Assembly: GCF_002844235.1 (NCBI RefSeq)
Contig: NZ_PGTS01000002.1
Span: forward strand, 496,001-560,000
Length of the DNA stretch: 64,000 nt
Source of the DNA: Thalassospira povalilytica
Lineage (GTDB): Bacteria; Pseudomonadota; Alphaproteobacteria; Rhodospirillales; Thalassospiraceae
Reading direction: 5' to 3'
Of this stretch, positions 56,256-64,000 are shown piece by piece. The translations under genes and the position numbers were made by a program. The notes beneath the pieces were generated by a model. It worked only from the letters and a program-made list of their open reading frames with translations, was not told the origin of the DNA and did no database searches. Numbering within the stretch: position 1 is the first letter of the stretch; each line of letters begins with the position of its first letter.

Positions 56256-57515
56256 TTATCGATTTGTCTGAGCATTGGGCAGAGCAGGGTGCTTATCAGG
56301 CAATTGATGATAACAATTCACCAAGTTATTGATATATTGTTCCAATGTGGGTGGGTTGCGCCAAAAATGCTGATAGGCCGACGTCCCCATTCGTTCGACC
56401 ATTTTGTTATCTTTTATACGATCAAGCGCATTCTTCAAATCCTGCGTACTTCCACCGGCAAATAGAATCCCTGTCTTCTCGTGCACCACAATTTCTTTAG
56501 CAGCACAATTATCTGAAACAATCGCAGGTACACCGCGTGCTGCGCATTCAAGAACAACAAGACCGAGAGTTTCATACCATAAGGATGGAAACACCAGTGA
56601 TCTGGTTTTATCAACAAGTGTCAGAACATCGGAAAAAGACAACCAGCCTGTAAAATGATGCTCAGGGTAGGCGCCTTCCAGGCTTTCTCTCAGTTCGCCG
56701 TCACCGACGAATGTTACTTCCAATTGCGCTTCACGTGCTGCCGCTGCCAGTAAATCCGGGCCCTTTTCCTTGGAGAGGCGTCCGATAAAAAGCACGCCAT
56801 CTCTTTCCGCAGGCTTGGCTGGCGGTATTTTGGAGCATTCGATGGGATTGTTAATGCGATGGACAGATGCATCTTCAGGAAGATACGGCCGCAAAACATC
56901 ATAGCTAAGGTCGGAAACAGCAATAAATGCATCAACCGCCTGAGGAAGTTTCCCGAGACCAAGCTGAATAACTTGACGAGCAACTCGCCATATCTTGTGC
57001 GAAGCAGCTCGTGCATCACAATTTCTTGTCAGACAAGCAACTCCCAGAGGCCTTAAATCGCAAATTTGATTTGTATTGTAATCAAAAAAACCACCGTTTG
57101 GACAAGCTGAAAAATAGTCATGTAGCGTCAAAACAAGAGGAAATCGTGCATGCTTTATGACGGGGATGACCGATGACGAAAGACATTTGGTCCAGCTATG
57201 CAAATGAACAACTGTGTTCGCAGGATCAAGATTAGACAGGACGTTCTTCAACTGCTTTGCTGCAGCAATATTCCACAAGCCCGTAAAGGTCGTTTTTACA
57301 CGATTGGCTGGATCGGAAATTGTGTGAAGACCAAGACAGACGACCTCTACATTGGCTGTTTTCAAATCACTGCCAACATCCGCGGTTTCCCCGCTGATGA
57401 ATATCACCCTGTATCCTGCATTACTGAGGCCCACTGCACTCATTTGAGCGACTTTTGCAGCACCTCCGTCACTGCGGACAGAGTCCGATAACACGACGAC
57501 TGTCGACACCTGCAT
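56256..57515 (-). CDS. Glycosyltransferase family 4 (GT-B)
   Basis: The product is a GT-B enzyme: VVVLSDSVRSDGGAAKVAQM start, LVLTLHDYFSACPNGGFFDY acceptor-domain motif, GVLFIGRLSKEKGPDLLAAA, VTFVGDGELRESLE and VFPSLWYETLGLVVLECAAR with the E-x7-E donor site. The N-terminal domain begins at the ATG at 57515 (419 residues), with GGGAA upstream; the frame is open to 57581. A CDLRPLGVACLTRNCDARAA segment is a Cys-containing insert common in related transferases. It heads the leftward run. Confidence 0.91.
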   Translation of the reverse strand: MQVSTVVVLSDSVRSDGGAAKVAQMSAVGLSNAGYRVIFISGETADVGSDLKTANVEVVCLGLHTISDPANRVKTTFTGLWNIAAAKQLKNVLSNLDPANTVVHLHSWTKCLSSSVIPVIKHARFPLVLTLHDYFSACPNGGFFDYNTNQICDLRPLGVACLTRNCDARAASHKIWRVARQVIQLGLGKLPQAVDAFIAVSDLSYDVLRPYLPEDASVHRINNPIECSKIPPAKPAERDGVLFIGRLSKEKGPDLLAAAAREAQLEVTFVGDGELRESLEGAYPEHHFTGWLSFSDVLTLVDKTRSLVFPSLWYETLGLVVLECAARGVPAIVSDNCAAKEIVVHEKTGILFAGGSTQDLKNALDRIKDNKMVERMGTSAYQHFWRNPPTLEQYINNLVNCYHQLPDKHPALPNAQTNR

Positions 57516-57683
57516 ACGTTGCATTTCCCAAATGAAAGCATAAGCCGGGCACGGAATGCGCCAATCTTCCGAGAAGGTCATATCACTGACTGCATTTGAT
57601 TTTCCAGTCTAGTTTCAAGTTTTCCGGCGTGGTAAAGCTGCCCCAATCTCCTTGGATCTTTCGACAAGCAAAACAGGACCTGA

Positions 57684-58556
57684 ATGACAGCCTCAGCTCC
57701 ACAATCAACAAATGAACAATCACGCCGAGCCAATTCATCTAAAAAAGAAACTGGCGATCTTCTCGATGTTGTTATCGTAAATTACAATACATACGATGAC
57801 ACATGTAAATGCGTGCAACATTTACTTGAGCAAGGTGAAGTAAGCCCGGAAAACATCTATGTCGTAGACAATTGTTCTCCCGATGGCTCCGGGGAGATTC
57901 TCATGAAAACATACTCCTCGGGAGTGAACGTGATTCTCATGCAAGAAAATCGAGGATTTGGCGCTGGCGTCAATGTCGGATCGCGCGCAGGCAGAGCCGC
58001 CAATATTCTCATTCTGAATCCCGACTGCTATCCGGAAAAAGCAAACATCCATCTCGTGCTGGATCACATCAATCAAAATCCAGATGTTGGCATAGTAGGG
58101 GCAGAACTGGTCAATCCAGATGGTTCCTTGCAATATTCCGCTCGCACGTTTTATTCATGCCTGGATGTTCTCGTTCGGCGCTCATTTCTCAAAAACGTTT
58201 TCCCCTTCAGCCTTCTAAACCGTTCCCACCTAATGCAGGCGCACCCGAGAAACTCCGCGTTTGATGTTGACTGGGTAATGGGAACAGGGCTTTTTGTTCG
58301 GCGCGAACTGTTTTGCCAGGTCGGCAAAATGGATGAGGGCTATTTTCTGTATATGGATGATGTAGATCTATGTGCCAGAGTTCATCGCGCCGGATTTAGA
58401 GTTCAGCTTATGCCTGCGGTAAAGTTCATTCACGACCATCGGCGCCAAAGCGGCCAAATATGGAAATGGACACGGGCCCATTCACTGCATTTCCAAAGCT
58501 TGAAACTGTTCGCAAAACGGCATGGACTACCAGTTTTCCGGCGCCTTAAACTTTGA
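57684..58556 (+). CDS. Glycosyltransferase family 2 (rhamnosyltransferase-like)
   Basis: The 290-residue enzyme has the GT-A sequence VVIVNYNTYDDTCKCVQHLL, VVDNCSPDGSGE, QENRGFGAGVNVGSRAG and ILNPDCYPE in place of the DxD box, with VMGTGLFVRRELFCQVGKMD and YMDDVDLCARVHRAGF further on. These features match the WbbL-like GT2 branch. The ATG has AGGAC just upstream. It diverges from the leftward transferase run. Confidence 0.92.
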   Translation: MTASAPQSTNEQSRRANSSKKETGDLLDVVIVNYNTYDDTCKCVQHLLEQGEVSPENIYVVDNCSPDGSGEILMKTYSSGVNVILMQENRGFGAGVNVGSRAGRAANILILNPDCYPEKANIHLVLDHINQNPDVGIVGAELVNPDGSLQYSARTFYSCLDVLVRRSFLKNVFPFSLLNRSHLMQAHPRNSAFDVDWVMGTGLFVRRELFCQVGKMDEGYFLYMDDVDLCARVHRAGFRVQLMPAVKFIHDHRRQSGQIWKWTRAHSLHFQSLKLFAKRHGLPVFRRLKL

Positions 58557-58718
58557 CATGGTCCCAGTTAGATAAATTGCGCCTCATTCCGGAATACAGC
58601 TTGCCTCTTGGGGCAAAACCTGTTGCCGCAATCAGTGTTAAAATGTCGCGACTTAGCTTACTATGTTTAAGTTAAGGGCACACAATCCGCGCATACAGCA
58701 CATCGAGGAATGCGACCA

Positions 58719-60791
58719 TTGACAGTACAGAAGTTATCAGTGTTTCTTTTACGCGATCCGGTACGATGCGCAACGTGGCTTCCAGCCTTTATTTTAGTAG
58801 CTGGTACATTATCCACCCTCGCAGCACTACCTTTCTTCAGATTTGGCGTATGGCGCGACAGTGAGCCTACCGTAATCACGGTGTTCGCTATTGGCGCGAT
58901 GTCATGGAGTTGGGTCGGGTATCTGTTTTATCGAAAAGAAATAAAACAGATACCTCACGCAATTGCTGCCTGTTTATTCTTGGCATTGTGGTGCAGCCTG
59001 GCCAGTATTTTTTCTCCCTTTCCGTTACTTTCATTTCTGGGCAGCCCGCAGCTGGGTGAGGGACCCGCACTGTTCCTGTGCTGGTCAGGGTTAAGTTTGC
59101 TTGCATGGAAAACAGCTCGAAACAAGCTTGCTATGCGGTCAGCGTTGATAGCAGGCATTTTCATGGTGCTATACACTTCCGCAGCTTCGCATGTTGGCGA
59201 AGAGTACAGCTTCGAACTTTTCGGGTTTACTGATTTTGTTGGCGTTTTCGCAGTGTTGCTGCCGATCTTGGTCCATTGTCTCTGCCAACAATACGGTCTG
59301 AGCACAAAGATACGAATTGCCATTGTGATTGTCGGCTTTTCGATTGCGATGTTGATATCACTTGATGCCAACAGCAAAGGGGCCGTACTCGCGCTGACTT
59401 TCAGTTTTTTGGTGTGGGCTGGCAGTGCAATGCTTTTCGGAAAGGAATGGCCGGTACTCCAGCGAAGAGCAGTCTATTTGTCAATCGCCACCACCTTCGC
59501 CTTGCCGCTCACAGTCATGGCCATGCTTTATTTCGTCGGCCAGACCGTCGACATTTATCAGCAGGATAGTGCGCCTGATCTGCCCACGGGCCTGTATTCC
59601 ATGATCTCTCGCGGCTTAATGTTGAATTTAAGTAGTCATGCATTCGACGATAACGGTGCCATATCATACCTGTTCGGCAACGGATTTGGTCATTCCCTGT
59701 TCTATATTCAGAACTATCTGAGTTTTTCCGGACAAAGCTTTCTCTACCCAAATTGGGATGTCTTTTATCGTGATTTTGTGCACACGCACTCAATCCCTTA
59801 TGAAGTCCTGTTATCAGGTGGCATCGTTGCACTAACACTATACATCTCGGTGTTTGCATTGTGGATCCATCAAGCTGCACCCGAGCATAAAGCAATCGTC
59901 ATAGCGACAGCACTGGGTTACCTGGCTGTGGTCTCAATCTGGTTCGAGTTTTCCACCGTGATCCCGCTCTTGGCCTTGGTTATGGGCGCTACACTTTCAA
60001 AGAAAAAAAACAACAGGCCCTTGAGGGGCTTTATAAAATCTCAGCGCATCGGTCTAATCCTTAGCCTTACTGTAATTGTTGCATTAAGCAGCAGTGCAGG
60101 GTGGCTGTACTGGCTGAATAAAGGCCTAGATCGCGAACGGTTCTTGGACTTGCCGGTGGAACAACTATCTATCCAAATCCCTGATGACGGCGCGCGCGGC
60201 AATATTTCTCTTCAACGTGCATTTTTAAATGGTTGCAGAGACTTGGCAGGCCACGACAACACGCAAAACGTATCTGAGCGGAAGATGGAGTGGTGTGAAA
60301 ATTTAATCCGCCACGTATATAATCAAGTAAGCACGGAACCGACAAGCAGTCTGGTACTAGCGTATCTCGTTATCACTGCAGATTTTTCCAATTTACCTGC
60401 AGATGCACCAGCTCCATTTCAGGATCTCAAAAATCGGCTTGTTCAGAACTGGGGAAATGTCGCTGCGCAGCTGATAAACGTAGCCCCGCTTCGCATTGAT
60501 ACACTGATACCATACTTTTCTTATCTTTCAGATACCGATGCGGTTGGGATTTCCCGCCACCAAGGTGATCAGATTTTGGACGACTTTGCGCAGCGATATC
60601 CATCGAACCCGATTGTTTTGTGGTTCGATGGTCAGCGGAAAATAAATTCAACCAGTCGTCAGACGGTTCTTGAAGGTCTCTCAGACATGATTGATGCCAT
60701 ACAGAACTACAATTTGGAGCGCTATATCGCTTTATCGGATGATATTTTGGACAAACTCCATAACGCACGCGACAAAATCAGCGGCAAATGA
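58719..60791 (+). CDS. O-antigen ligase/polymerase-like membrane protein
   Basis: The 690-residue protein has about twelve transmembrane helices in its first 440 residues and a hydrophilic C-terminal region of about 230. The central periplasmic loop holds NGFGHSLFYIQNYLSF and DFVHTHSIPYEVLLSGGIVAL, where H-S-x-P/N-E is a known WaaL/Wzy hallmark. GAGGA at 58705-58709 is nine bases before a TTG at 58719, and directly abuts an ATG at 58710; the TTG start seems better spaced. It may polymerise repeats or ligate the glycan; the extra C-terminal domain is unusual. Confidence 0.85.
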   Translation: MTVQKLSVFLLRDPVRCATWLPAFILVAGTLSTLAALPFFRFGVWRDSEPTVITVFAIGAMSWSWVGYLFYRKEIKQIPHAIAACLFLALWCSLASIFSPFPLLSFLGSPQLGEGPALFLCWSGLSLLAWKTARNKLAMRSALIAGIFMVLYTSAASHVGEEYSFELFGFTDFVGVFAVLLPILVHCLCQQYGLSTKIRIAIVIVGFSIAMLISLDANSKGAVLALTFSFLVWAGSAMLFGKEWPVLQRRAVYLSIATTFALPLTVMAMLYFVGQTVDIYQQDSAPDLPTGLYSMISRGLMLNLSSHAFDDNGAISYLFGNGFGHSLFYIQNYLSFSGQSFLYPNWDVFYRDFVHTHSIPYEVLLSGGIVALTLYISVFALWIHQAAPEHKAIVIATALGYLAVVSIWFEFSTVIPLLALVMGATLSKKKNNRPLRGFIKSQRIGLILSLTVIVALSSSAGWLYWLNKGLDRERFLDLPVEQLSIQIPDDGARGNISLQRAFLNGCRDLAGHDNTQNVSERKMEWCENLIRHVYNQVSTEPTSSLVLAYLVITADFSNLPADAPAPFQDLKNRLVQNWGNVAAQLINVAPLRIDTLIPYFSYLSDTDAVGISRHQGDQILDDFAQRYPSNPIVLWFDGQRKINSTSRQTVLEGLSDMIDAIQNYNLERYIALSDDILDKLHNARDKISGK

Positions 60792-61079
60792 GCCAAGCCT
60801 CCCTAAACCCACAATAACTTCGACATTTAATGTTGGCGCCAACACCACTGTGCAATTAAAGCTCATAACGAAGCTGGCTACCGTACTCCTTTAATTTGCA
60901 TTTAAACAAATGCGCAAAAGAGATGTGGCCCAAATACCACACACGCCCCAAGATACTGTCAATATTGGCAAAATATTGGTGAATTTCGGTCAATTGTGTT
61001 TTTTTTCGGTTGCATCGATTGCCCGTATGCCTCATACGTCGAAGAAGGGAATAAAGATTTGCGACTCAGGAGGCCTACC

Positions 61080-62156
61080 GTGAATTCAAGGTTTGGTTGC
61101 GTTGTTATCGGCGCAATTTTTGCACTAACTTCGTTTCAAGCATCTGCCGTAACCTATGCAAGCGGCGAAAATGCTGCTGGCGCAACCGTTGTCACCCCAA
61201 CAATCGGAAGAACGGTTGCATCATCAAATGTCAGCAACATTTCCACTCACCTTGATGCTCTGGTTGGCAATCTTGGCGGCGGCGGATTTGGCGGCGGCGG
61301 ATTTGGCGGCGGTACGATTTCATCTGGTCTTGATGGCGGAGAAGACAAACAGAGCTTCTCTTTGTTCGACAGCAAGCTGCAAAACGGTTTGGCCGCTGGT
61401 GAAGACGAAAAAACTTACAGCATCTGGGCAAACGCCAACTATACCTATGTCGACAACGACAAAGCCGACACCCAGTTCGACGGTGATGTAAAAACTCTCA
61501 ATATCGGTGCCGACAAGAGATTCACAGATAACTTCTTGGCTGGTCTCTCGGTTGGCTACTCGAAGACCGACATTGACACCACCTACAATAACGGTACCTA
61601 CGAAGAAGATGCCTACACCTTGTCAGGTTACGCACTTTATGAATTTACCGACTACCTGAACTTGTCCGGCATGCTTGGCCGTGCATGGTCCAGCATCGAT
61701 CAGGATCGCCAGAACGGTGCGACCACCTCGAACCTTGATGCTGATACGACCTTTGCCGCTACGACCCTGACCACCTCGAAGAAGTTCGACAAGGTTGGAG
61801 TGTCGGCTCACTTGGGTTACCTCTGGGCGGATCGCGACACCGATGGCTACATCGAAAGTAACGCCAACGTTGTCACAGCAACCTCAGCCAAGACTGACCA
61901 GGGCCGCATCGGTGGTGTAGCATCGTATGATTTCGCAGCCTCTTCTGTAATGTTTACACCGTTCGTAAGCGTCGATTACCTTCATGACTTCTCTGACGAA
62001 ATCAACGAAGACGCCAACGCCTTTGACACCGGTTTGGGCCTGAAGGTCTCATCACAAGACGGCGTTCTGGAAGGATTTTTCCAGATCAAGACGCAGTTGG
62101 GCCGTGATGACTACAGCCAGACCAGCGGGACCGCCATGGTGCGCGTAAACTTCTAA
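61080..62156 (+). CDS. Short autotransporter-type outer-membrane beta-barrel protein
   Basis: The 358-residue product starts with GTG at 61080, fixed by AGGAGG (61068-61073) six bases before. A signal peptide ends after ASA (about residue 21). A glycine-rich linker (GGGGFGGGGFGGGT, residues 64-78) precedes an autotransporter beta-domain of about 270 residues with alternating strands (IWANANYTYVDND, LAGLSVGYSKTDID, AHLGYLWADRD) and the C-terminal sequence MVRVNF with terminal Phe, a BAM signal. No large passenger domain is present. An intrinsic terminator follows. Codon use is close to core genes, unlike flanking AT-rich genes. Confidence 0.88.
   Translation: MNSRFGCVVIGAIFALTSFQASAVTYASGENAAGATVVTPTIGRTVASSNVSNISTHLDALVGNLGGGGFGGGGFGGGTISSGLDGGEDKQSFSLFDSKLQNGLAAGEDEKTYSIWANANYTYVDNDKADTQFDGDVKTLNIGADKRFTDNFLAGLSVGYSKTDIDTTYNNGTYEEDAYTLSGYALYEFTDYLNLSGMLGRAWSSIDQDRQNGATTSNLDADTTFAATTLTTSKKFDKVGVSAHLGYLWADRDTDGYIESNANVVTATSAKTDQGRIGGVASYDFAASSVMFTPFVSVDYLHDFSDEINEDANAFDTGLGLKVSSQDGVLEGFFQIKTQLGRDDYSQTSGTAMVRVNF
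61275..61313 (+). repeat. In-frame 15-base glycine-rich tandem repeat
   Basis: GGCGGCGGCGGATTT occurs twice exactly (61275-61289, 61290-61304) and a third partial copy follows (GGCGGCGGT). The unit encodes GGGGF and keeps frame, so slippage would change linker length without disrupting the protein. Confidence 0.9.
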
Positions 62157-62178
62157 TCGATCCAGCCGGATTGTGACG

Positions 62179-63054
62179 ATGAGATATATTTTCAAAAAGG
62201 CCAGACACATCTGTCTGGCCTTTTTGTGTTTTAGCACATTGCCTTCCTGCCAGTCACTAACCGCATCTGGCGCATATCGGAATGCAGACAGTCTGGCACT
62301 ATCATCCCGTTGGGAAGGGCAATTTTTAGAAACACCACATTTTACGTTGAAATCCTACCTGGCTCCTCAGCGTAATGCCGATGGCCCTATGGTGATTTAT
62401 ATAGAGGGTGACGGGTATGCTTGGGTTAAGCAGAACTGGGCATCTCCAGATCCAACGCCACGCAAACCCTTTATGCTTGATGTCGCCCTGCAAGATAGAT
62501 TTTATAACGCAGCATATTTGGCAAGACCCTGTCAGTACGTAATAGAGGCAGGCCTTGGCGTAAACTGCCGTACGGCATTGTGGACCGATGCCCGCTTTCA
62601 TCGTGTCGTTGTAGCCGATATGAACAACGCCATCGATAAACTGCTCGCACAGCGCAGTCACCGCGGCCTCATTCTTGTAGGTGGTTCTGGAGGGGGGACG
62701 ATAGCGATGCTCCTTGCCGCACAGCGAAGTGATATTTCGGCGATCATAACCCTGTCCGGGTTAATCAATCACCAGAGCTGGACCCGTTATCACGATATTT
62801 CCCCTCTCGGCCAATCGATGAATCCCGCAGCGTTGTATGCTAAGATTGCCCTAACCAAACAACTTCATCTACTTGCAAGCGAAGATGATGTTATCCCGCC
62901 TGAACTATCGAAATATGAACTAAAGAGATTAAGAGATCTATCACCAGCTACTGTTGACTGGCAGGAAGTCTCCGGATTAGATCACAATTGTTGTTGGAGC
63001 AATTACTGGGCAGAGCACTATCAGGATATAATCGGCAGACTTGCGTCAAGATGA
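62179..63054 (+). CDS. Alpha/beta-hydrolase-fold lipoprotein
   Basis: The 291-residue product begins MRYIFKKARHICLAFLCFST followed by LPSC, a lipoprotein signal and lipobox. The hydrolase core shows MVIYIEGDGYAWVKQN near residue 70, the nucleophile elbow LVGGSGGGTIAML, LLASEDDVIPPEL with a likely acid residue and SGLDHNCCWS with the catalytic His. It would be anchored in the envelope. Substrate is unknown. The signal-peptide codons coincide with the terminator of the upstream barrel gene (62194-62225), so expression may depend on read-through or on a promoter close to the ATG. Confidence 0.8.
   Translation: MRYIFKKARHICLAFLCFSTLPSCQSLTASGAYRNADSLALSSRWEGQFLETPHFTLKSYLAPQRNADGPMVIYIEGDGYAWVKQNWASPDPTPRKPFMLDVALQDRFYNAAYLARPCQYVIEAGLGVNCRTALWTDARFHRVVVADMNNAIDKLLAQRSHRGLILVGGSGGGTIAMLLAAQRSDISAIITLSGLINHQSWTRYHDISPLGQSMNPAALYAKIALTKQLHLLASEDDVIPPELSKYELKRLRDLSPATVDWQEVSGLDHNCCWSNYWAEHYQDIIGRLASR
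62194..62225 (+). terminator. Perfect intrinsic terminator inside the lipoprotein hydrolase coding sequence
   Basis: AAAAAGGCCAGACA (62194-62207) and TGTCTGGCCTTTTT (62212-62225) are exact complements around a CATC loop. It is 38 bases after the barrel-protein stop, and lies at codons 6-16 of the hydrolase gene. The symmetrical A- and T-runs would allow termination in either direction. Confidence 0.88.
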
Positions 63055-63188
63055 TTTGATGCACTTGGCGCCCCTATATCCCGATTATTTATGAGCAGAA
63101 GTCAATGCTGCTCAGACAGTGGATTTGCCGGTCACTTTCAATTCCTGAAACATCGACTAACATAACCCCCAAGAGATGATTTCCTAAT

Positions 63189-64000
63189 ATGTCGTTCAGC
63201 ACGTCACGTATATATTCAATAATAAGTGCTATAGTAGTATCCTCTACTATTTTCCTATGGCCAATTGAATTTGGACCGAACAATTATGACGTTGGCATTA
63301 ATGTATACATTTCCATTGCATCATTTATCATATTTTTACCATACATTTATCGTAATATTGACCCATTTCCGATTATCATATCTGCAATACTACTAACACA
63401 ACACGTTCTATTTTCTCTATATAATGGAATAGATTACCGATCGACAATTATGATTGTGGTATTTATTTTGTATTTTGTGGCCGTGTACTACTCATTGCGA
63501 TTTTGTTTGCAAGACAATTTTCATACTCTTCGATATGCGATACTTACAATGCTCATCGCACAATTATCTTTTCAAGTCTTGGACATATTGGACATCTACC
63601 ATTTGTATGATTTCAATACCGTTCGGATGTATATATTTGGATCCATCGGAAGTACAGGGTTGTATGGCGAAGGATCACATGTTGCACTTTGTTTGGTGCC
63701 TCTGGTCTTCTTAAAAAACCGATATGGCCACCATCTGAATGCAATCAGTATACTAACATCAGTCTCGATAGCATTGGCTGTTTCTGCAACCGCCTTTATT
63801 GGTATTGTATTGCTGACAGTACTATTGATCGTAAAAGTTAACACTTGGCCGCGTCAGGTTGCAGCGCTCGGTTTGGTTGTCGGCTCCATATCTTTGGTCC
63901 TTGTCGGCTGGTACATATTTGGGCTGGAGTTCCTTTCACCTATCGCACGGCGCTTCTATGGTGTCTTCGAAGTTATGACAGGCACAATCGAACCCGGCGT
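63189..64000 (+). CDS. O-antigen polymerase (Wzy)-like membrane protein, N-terminal part
   Basis: An open frame runs from ATG 63189 to the window edge without a stop (270 codons seen). The protein starts MSFSTSRIYSIISAIVVSST and has at least seven hydrophobic helices with short loops; GSIGSTGLYGEGSHVALCLV near residue 155-174 resembles the central segment of Wzy polymerases of exopolysaccharide loci. Low sequence complexity makes family assignment tentative. It follows the lipoprotein gene by 134 bases that include a GAGCAG/CTGCTC hairpin. It is the second ligase/polymerase-like gene in the locus. Confidence 0.72.
   Translation, partial: MSFSTSRIYSIISAIVVSSTIFLWPIEFGPNNYDVGINVYISIASFIIFLPYIYRNIDPFPIIISAILLTQHVLFSLYNGIDYRSTIMIVVFILYFVAVYYSLRFCLQDNFHTLRYAILTMLIAQLSFQVLDILDIYHLYDFNTVRMYIFGSIGSTGLYGEGSHVALCLVPLVFLKNRYGHHLNAISILTSVSIALAVSATAFIGIVLLTVLLIVKVNTWPRQVAALGLVVGSISLVLVGWYIFGLEFLSPIARRFYGVFEVMTGTIEPG

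Noticed and set aside
61275-61313. CRISPR-like or satellite repeat
   Set aside because: The repeat is a short in-frame Gly-rich coding repeat; no spacer structure and no cas genes in the window.

Overview
The window looks like a chromosomal segment of a marine alphaproteobacterium. Gene content and order (recG / sdhE / mfd; tmk-holB-metG-tatD-metallo-hydrolase; a TAXI-type TRAP transporter; a polar amino-acid ABC transporter) resemble Rhodospirillales such as Thalassospira. That assignment is inference from remembered gene order, not a search result.

Region 1, 1-29531, is housekeeping DNA of even, fairly GC-rich composition. It holds the N-terminal part of recG, sdhE and mfd; a minus-strand block of deoC, deoB and a FrnE-like thioredoxin-fold oxidoreductase; a five-gene minus-strand operon for a polar amino-acid ABC transporter plus an aspartoacylase/succinylglutamate desuccinylase-like enzyme; a Cache-domain chemoreceptor divergent from a TAXI TRAP transporter; yjdM; a small membrane protein; tRNA-Ser(UGA); a run of envelope genes (YdcF-like protein, MltB-like transglycosylase, RlpA-like protein, D,D-carboxypeptidase); and the tightly overlapping tmk-holB-metG-tatD-MBL genes.

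Region 2, about 29532-64000, is a large surface-polysaccharide locus. Composition becomes visibly AT-rich immediately after the metallo-hydrolase. It opens with a polyprenyl-phosphate sugar-1-phosphate transferase. A nonulosonic-acid-like module follows in two divergent arms: DegT aminotransferase, SpsF-like and PseF-like cytidylyltransferases, a putative GT-B transferase and a flippase leftward; an RmlD-like reductase, PIG-L deacetylase, PseG-like hydrolase, aldo/keto reductase, NeuB-family synthase, WbqC protein and methyltransferase rightward. Next come two alkaline-phosphatase-superfamily membrane proteins that carry Thr where sulfatases have Cys/Ser, a glycerophosphodiesterase-like protein, three sulfotransferases of different types, four glycosyltransferases, a cupin-aminotransferase-methyltransferase triad, two O-antigen ligase/polymerase-like membrane proteins (one cut by the window edge), a short autotransporter-type beta-barrel protein and a lipoprotein hydrolase whose signal peptide is encoded by the upstream gene's terminator hairpin.

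Taken together, region 2 suggests assembly of a lipid-linked, acidic glycan that carries a nonulosonic acid and sulfate, and perhaps phosphoglycerol or a methylated amino sugar, exported by a Wzx-type flippase and polymerised or ligated by Wzy/WaaL-like enzymes. No Wza/Wzc export genes, no pseB/pseH and no sulfate-activation genes lie in the window. I saw no CRISPR array, insertion sequence, integrase or prophage.
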